Shown: piece after piece, positions 37,795 to 39,749 of the stretch
How positions within the stretch are numbered: position 1 is the first letter of the stretch
Layout of the letters: the number at the start of each line of letters is the position of its first letter
IMG/VR virus record: IMGVR_UViG_3300044647_000264
Span: 1-39,749 of that record
Reading direction: 5' to 3' (one strand)
DNA: 39,749 nt
Origin: a virus
Notes under the pieces: model-generated
Seen by the model: only the letters and a program-made list of their open reading frames with translations
What the model was told of the DNA's origin: nothing
The model's database searches: none
Made by a program: the position numbers and the translations under genes

Positions 37795-38364
37795 CTACTT
37801 AGTAAATTGTGTTTTAACAGTTGCGGTACCACCGCACCACACGTTGTATTCAATTGCTATGTTGATTGCTTTCTTTGCTGCACCAGATGCTTTAGCGTGA
37901 GTCTTAGTTTCAGACTCTAGTGCTGCTAATGCACCAAGGGCTAAGGTTCCACCAGAACCTATTGCATATAAACCTTTGTCATCCCGCATATATCCATAGT
38001 CATCACTAACTTGATATAACCTACCATTAAAACAAACTAATGCATCCCAACCTGAATCATCATCATTCTTTGTTTTAGGTGTTGGGTCATATCCACCATC
38101 TAGTATAGTTTGTTTCATAGATGGTAATACTCTAATCATCATAAATCTATCTGGGTCTTGCGTCTTAATTACTTTAGGTGGTTGCCATAAGTTATTAAGG
38201 ATATCTCCTACAATTGCATCACCTGCAACTGCAATTAGATACTCACCAATCTTAACTATCTTCTCACACCCTTTAGCCACGTATGGTCTATCTTGATATG
38301 AGGTTGTAGTATCTGCGCCTAGAACAGCCCAGCCTTTACCTTGTATTCCAACTATTGCTGTCAT
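37795..38364 (-). CDS. Ntn-hydrolase, proteasome beta / HslV-like, 189 aa
   Basis: The sequence opens M-T-A-I-V-G-I. After Met removal Thr becomes the N-terminal nucleophile, as in HslV and proteasome beta subunits. VLGADTTTS puts Asp at mature position 17, exactly as in those enzymes, and a Lys lies in GCEKIVKIG at mature position 34 (Lys33 in the families, one extra residue). GDAIVGD and AIGSGGTLALGALAALES match the family's later blocks, including Gly-Ser-Gly near mature 135-138. The usual Asp of the last motif is replaced (EYNVWCGG). The gene lies between portal and scaffold, the place of a prohead protease; none other is seen. It may cleave scaffold or head proteins. It could alternatively be an inactive structural homologue. 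Confidence 0.82.
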   Translation of the reverse strand: MTAIVGIQGKGWAVLGADTTTSYQDRPYVAKGCEKIVKIGEYLIAVAGDAIVGDILNNLWQPPKVIKTQDPDRFMMIRVLPSMKQTILDGGYDPTPKTKNDDDSGWDALVCFNGRLYQVSDDYGYMRDDKGLYAIGSGGTLALGALAALESETKTHAKASGAAKKAINIAIEYNVWCGGTATVKTQFTK

Positions 38365-38378
38365 GGTCCCCTTCTAAA

Positions 38379-39749
38379 CTATCTTCTTACAACTGTCCTT
38401 GCACTTGCACTAGCCTGACCACCTGCGGTCAAACTAGATAAAAGACTTTGTAATCCACCACCTTGCTCTGGTTGAGGAGGGATGCCTCCTACTGGAGCAG
38501 CGGGAGCAGGGGACGTTTGCTCAACCTGTGTAGCGCCAGTAGGAGGTAATTCTTCAGGTCTGAAGATTTCTTCAATTGCATCCTCAATCGCTACTCCCTT
38601 TTGACGGGCTTTAATTACATCTGAAATCTTAACAATGATGTCAGATGGGTCCATGCCTTGTGTAGCCATTTGAGGTATTGCTTGAGTATACGCCCCTAAC
38701 GCACCCAGTAATGAGTTACGCATTTCTTCAATTTCAATCTTCTCTTGTTCTTGAGTTACGTTAATACCAAATGGTAGTTCACGCATAACCATGTCTTTAG
38801 AAATAATTTTAGCGCCTAATGCTTGTAGCATGAAGATAAGTCCCTGCGCTGGGTTAAGACCAGCAAGCATGCCATAACGAACATCGGCTGAATAATCTTG
38901 TTTAATATCTTTAGAAGGCTTGTAGTCAATGCTGTATGGAGAACCAGCATCTACACCACGAACTGTCTTCTCAAAGTCAAAGTATGTTTCATCAACTTCA
39001 AATGCAATTGAGATAACATCTTTAAGGGCTGAGGCAAAGATTGCCTGAGCAGATTTAACCTGTGTATCAAAGCCACCCATAAGGGCTTGAACGCCTTGAC
39101 CAGTAATAATACTTGCATCAAGATTACCAGTACGTGACTCTGGATAACGTGTGCCAGTTCTTAATTCTTGTTGCAGTAATGATTGTTCAGTAAATGCACC
39201 ATTAGGTATAGGTAATTCAACTCTACGTACACCTGCAGGATTGTTTGTTCGGATAATAGAATCTCCGCCAAACTCAATTTCTTGAACATCTTGTGGGACA
39301 ACAATTGGTGATTGAACAGATTTTTCTGCTGCTTCCATCGCAAGTAATGCGAACCTATTACGAAGCAGTTGGATACCTAGTACATCATCAAACTGTCCAC
39401 GCATTTCACCGTCAACGCTTGGGCGTCTAGCAACAATAACCATCATCTTTCCAAGTGGATTAACCGCTTGTGAAAGAACTAGATTACTACGGCTAGGAAC
39501 ATAAATAACAGATTGGTCTTTATCGTAATAACGAACAAAGTCAATTCTGGCACTTAGATTTTGTTCATATCCTTCTTTACCCAATAGTTGCATTTCATAC
39601 TCTGGGAATTGGGATACTAACTCAGCGACTGATAGTTCATATCTTTTAGCGAAGGCAATGCAGCGTCCGTAGCGGTCAAACTCTGGGTAAGCCCCAATTG
39701 GACTTTCTACACGAATACGCGGCAGCCCTGCCTCTTCGTCTAATTCAAT
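38379..39749 (-). CDS. Portal protein, C-terminal part (continues from 505-1)
   Basis: The main part of the portal gene. It enters the window end in frame (IELDEEAGLPRIRVESPIGA) from the 5' part at 1-505 and runs to the TAG at 38379. Features include NPLGKMMVIVARRPS, a long helix region (LLQQELRTGTRYPESRTGNL), the crown-side helices (MVMRELPFGINVTQEQEKIE) and a Pro/Gly/Gln-rich disordered tail from about 60 residues before the end. The length of the whole (582 aa) suits podoviral and siphoviral portals. Residues coded by 39623-39749 duplicate those coded by 1-127. The Ntn-hydrolase gene follows after 14 bases. Confidence 0.82.
   Translation of the reverse strand: MELDEEAGLPRIRVESPIGAYPEFDRYGRCIAFAKRYELSVAELVSQFPEYEMQLLGKEGYEQNLSARIDFVRYYDKDQSVIYVPSRSNLVLSQAVNPLGKMMVIVARRPSVDGEMRGQFDDVLGIQLLRNRFALLAMEAAEKSVQSPIVVPQDVQEIEFGGDSIIRTNNPAGVRRVELPIPNGAFTEQSLLQQELRTGTRYPESRTGNLDASIITGQGVQALMGGFDTQVKSAQAIFASALKDVISIAFEVDETYFDFEKTVRGVDAGSPYSIDYKPSKDIKQDYSADVRYGMLAGLNPAQGLIFMLQALGAKIISKDMVMRELPFGINVTQEQEKIEIEEMRNSLLGALGAYTQAIPQMATQGMDPSDIIVKISDVIKARQKGVAIEDAIEEIFRPEELPPTGATQVEQTSPAPAAPVGGIPPQPEQGGGLQSLLSSLTAGGQASASARTVVRR
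39623..39749. repeat. Right copy of 127-bp terminal direct repeat
   Basis: Identical to bases 1-127. It lies within the portal frame. Removing one copy gives a closed circle of 39,622 bp with every gene intact. Confidence 0.95.

Overview
The window is a complete circular genome, about 39,622 bp, of a short-tailed (podovirus-like) phage of an actinobacterium, cut open inside the portal gene. Its first 127 bases are repeated exactly as its last 127 bases, and the portal reading frame continues across that join. A WhiB-family iron-sulfur regulator, found only in Actinobacteria and their phages, marks the host group. The base composition looks low in GC (roughly 40% by eye), which would suit low-GC aquatic actinobacteria, but that host is an inference. 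No integrase, excisionase, phage repressor, tRNA, CRISPR array or insertion sequence was seen, so a virulent lifestyle is likely.

Layout. The genome has two opposed arms. The early/replication arm (4543-14875, + strand) has, in order: an SSB-like OB-fold protein, a Cys-rich protein, a terminator, a tightly coupled run of tiny genes ending in a Sec-exported lytic transglycosylase, hypothetical genes including DUF4192-like and DUF932-like proteins, a RecB/Cas4-like nuclease, a RecA/DnaB-fold ATPase, a Holliday-junction-resolvase-like nuclease, a primase split into zinc (CHC2) and TOPRIM genes, a DUF1599-like protein, a sigma-like factor, an FmdB-type zinc ribbon, WhiB, and a second PD-(D/E)XK nuclease. 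No DNA or RNA polymerase is visible.

The late/structural arm (- strand) starts at the large terminase (3966) and runs down through four small basic proteins and the portal, across the contig ends. It continues with a proteasome/HslV-like Ntn-hydrolase, a Pro/Gly-rich protein, three large putative internal virion proteins (1707, 557 and 421 aa), scaffold, major capsid protein, a cassette of small very basic proteins, a glycosyltransferase, an adaptor, fibre and glycine-rich adhesin genes, a nozzle-like beta protein, a membrane protein, a SAM methyltransferase, an M15-type endolysin and a holin-like protein. The arms converge on a strong hairpin terminator at about 14902-14939.

The arms diverge from a 576-bp gene-free region (3967-4542) packed with at least eight stem-loops. 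It is the best candidate for the control region, replication origin or packaging site. Several early genes have a hairpin just upstream of a strong Shine-Dalgarno sequence. In one (9321-9374) the loop is perfectly complementary to the ribosome binding site. At least fourteen gene junctions, mostly in the late arm, use the stop-start overlap TAATG.

Most unusual points: the Ntn-hydrolase where a prohead protease would be expected; two cassettes of Lys/Arg-rich mini-proteins beside head genes; the hairpin-dense divergent region; the self-complementary leader at 9321; and the small-membrane-peptide plus exported-transglycosylase cassette in the early arm.
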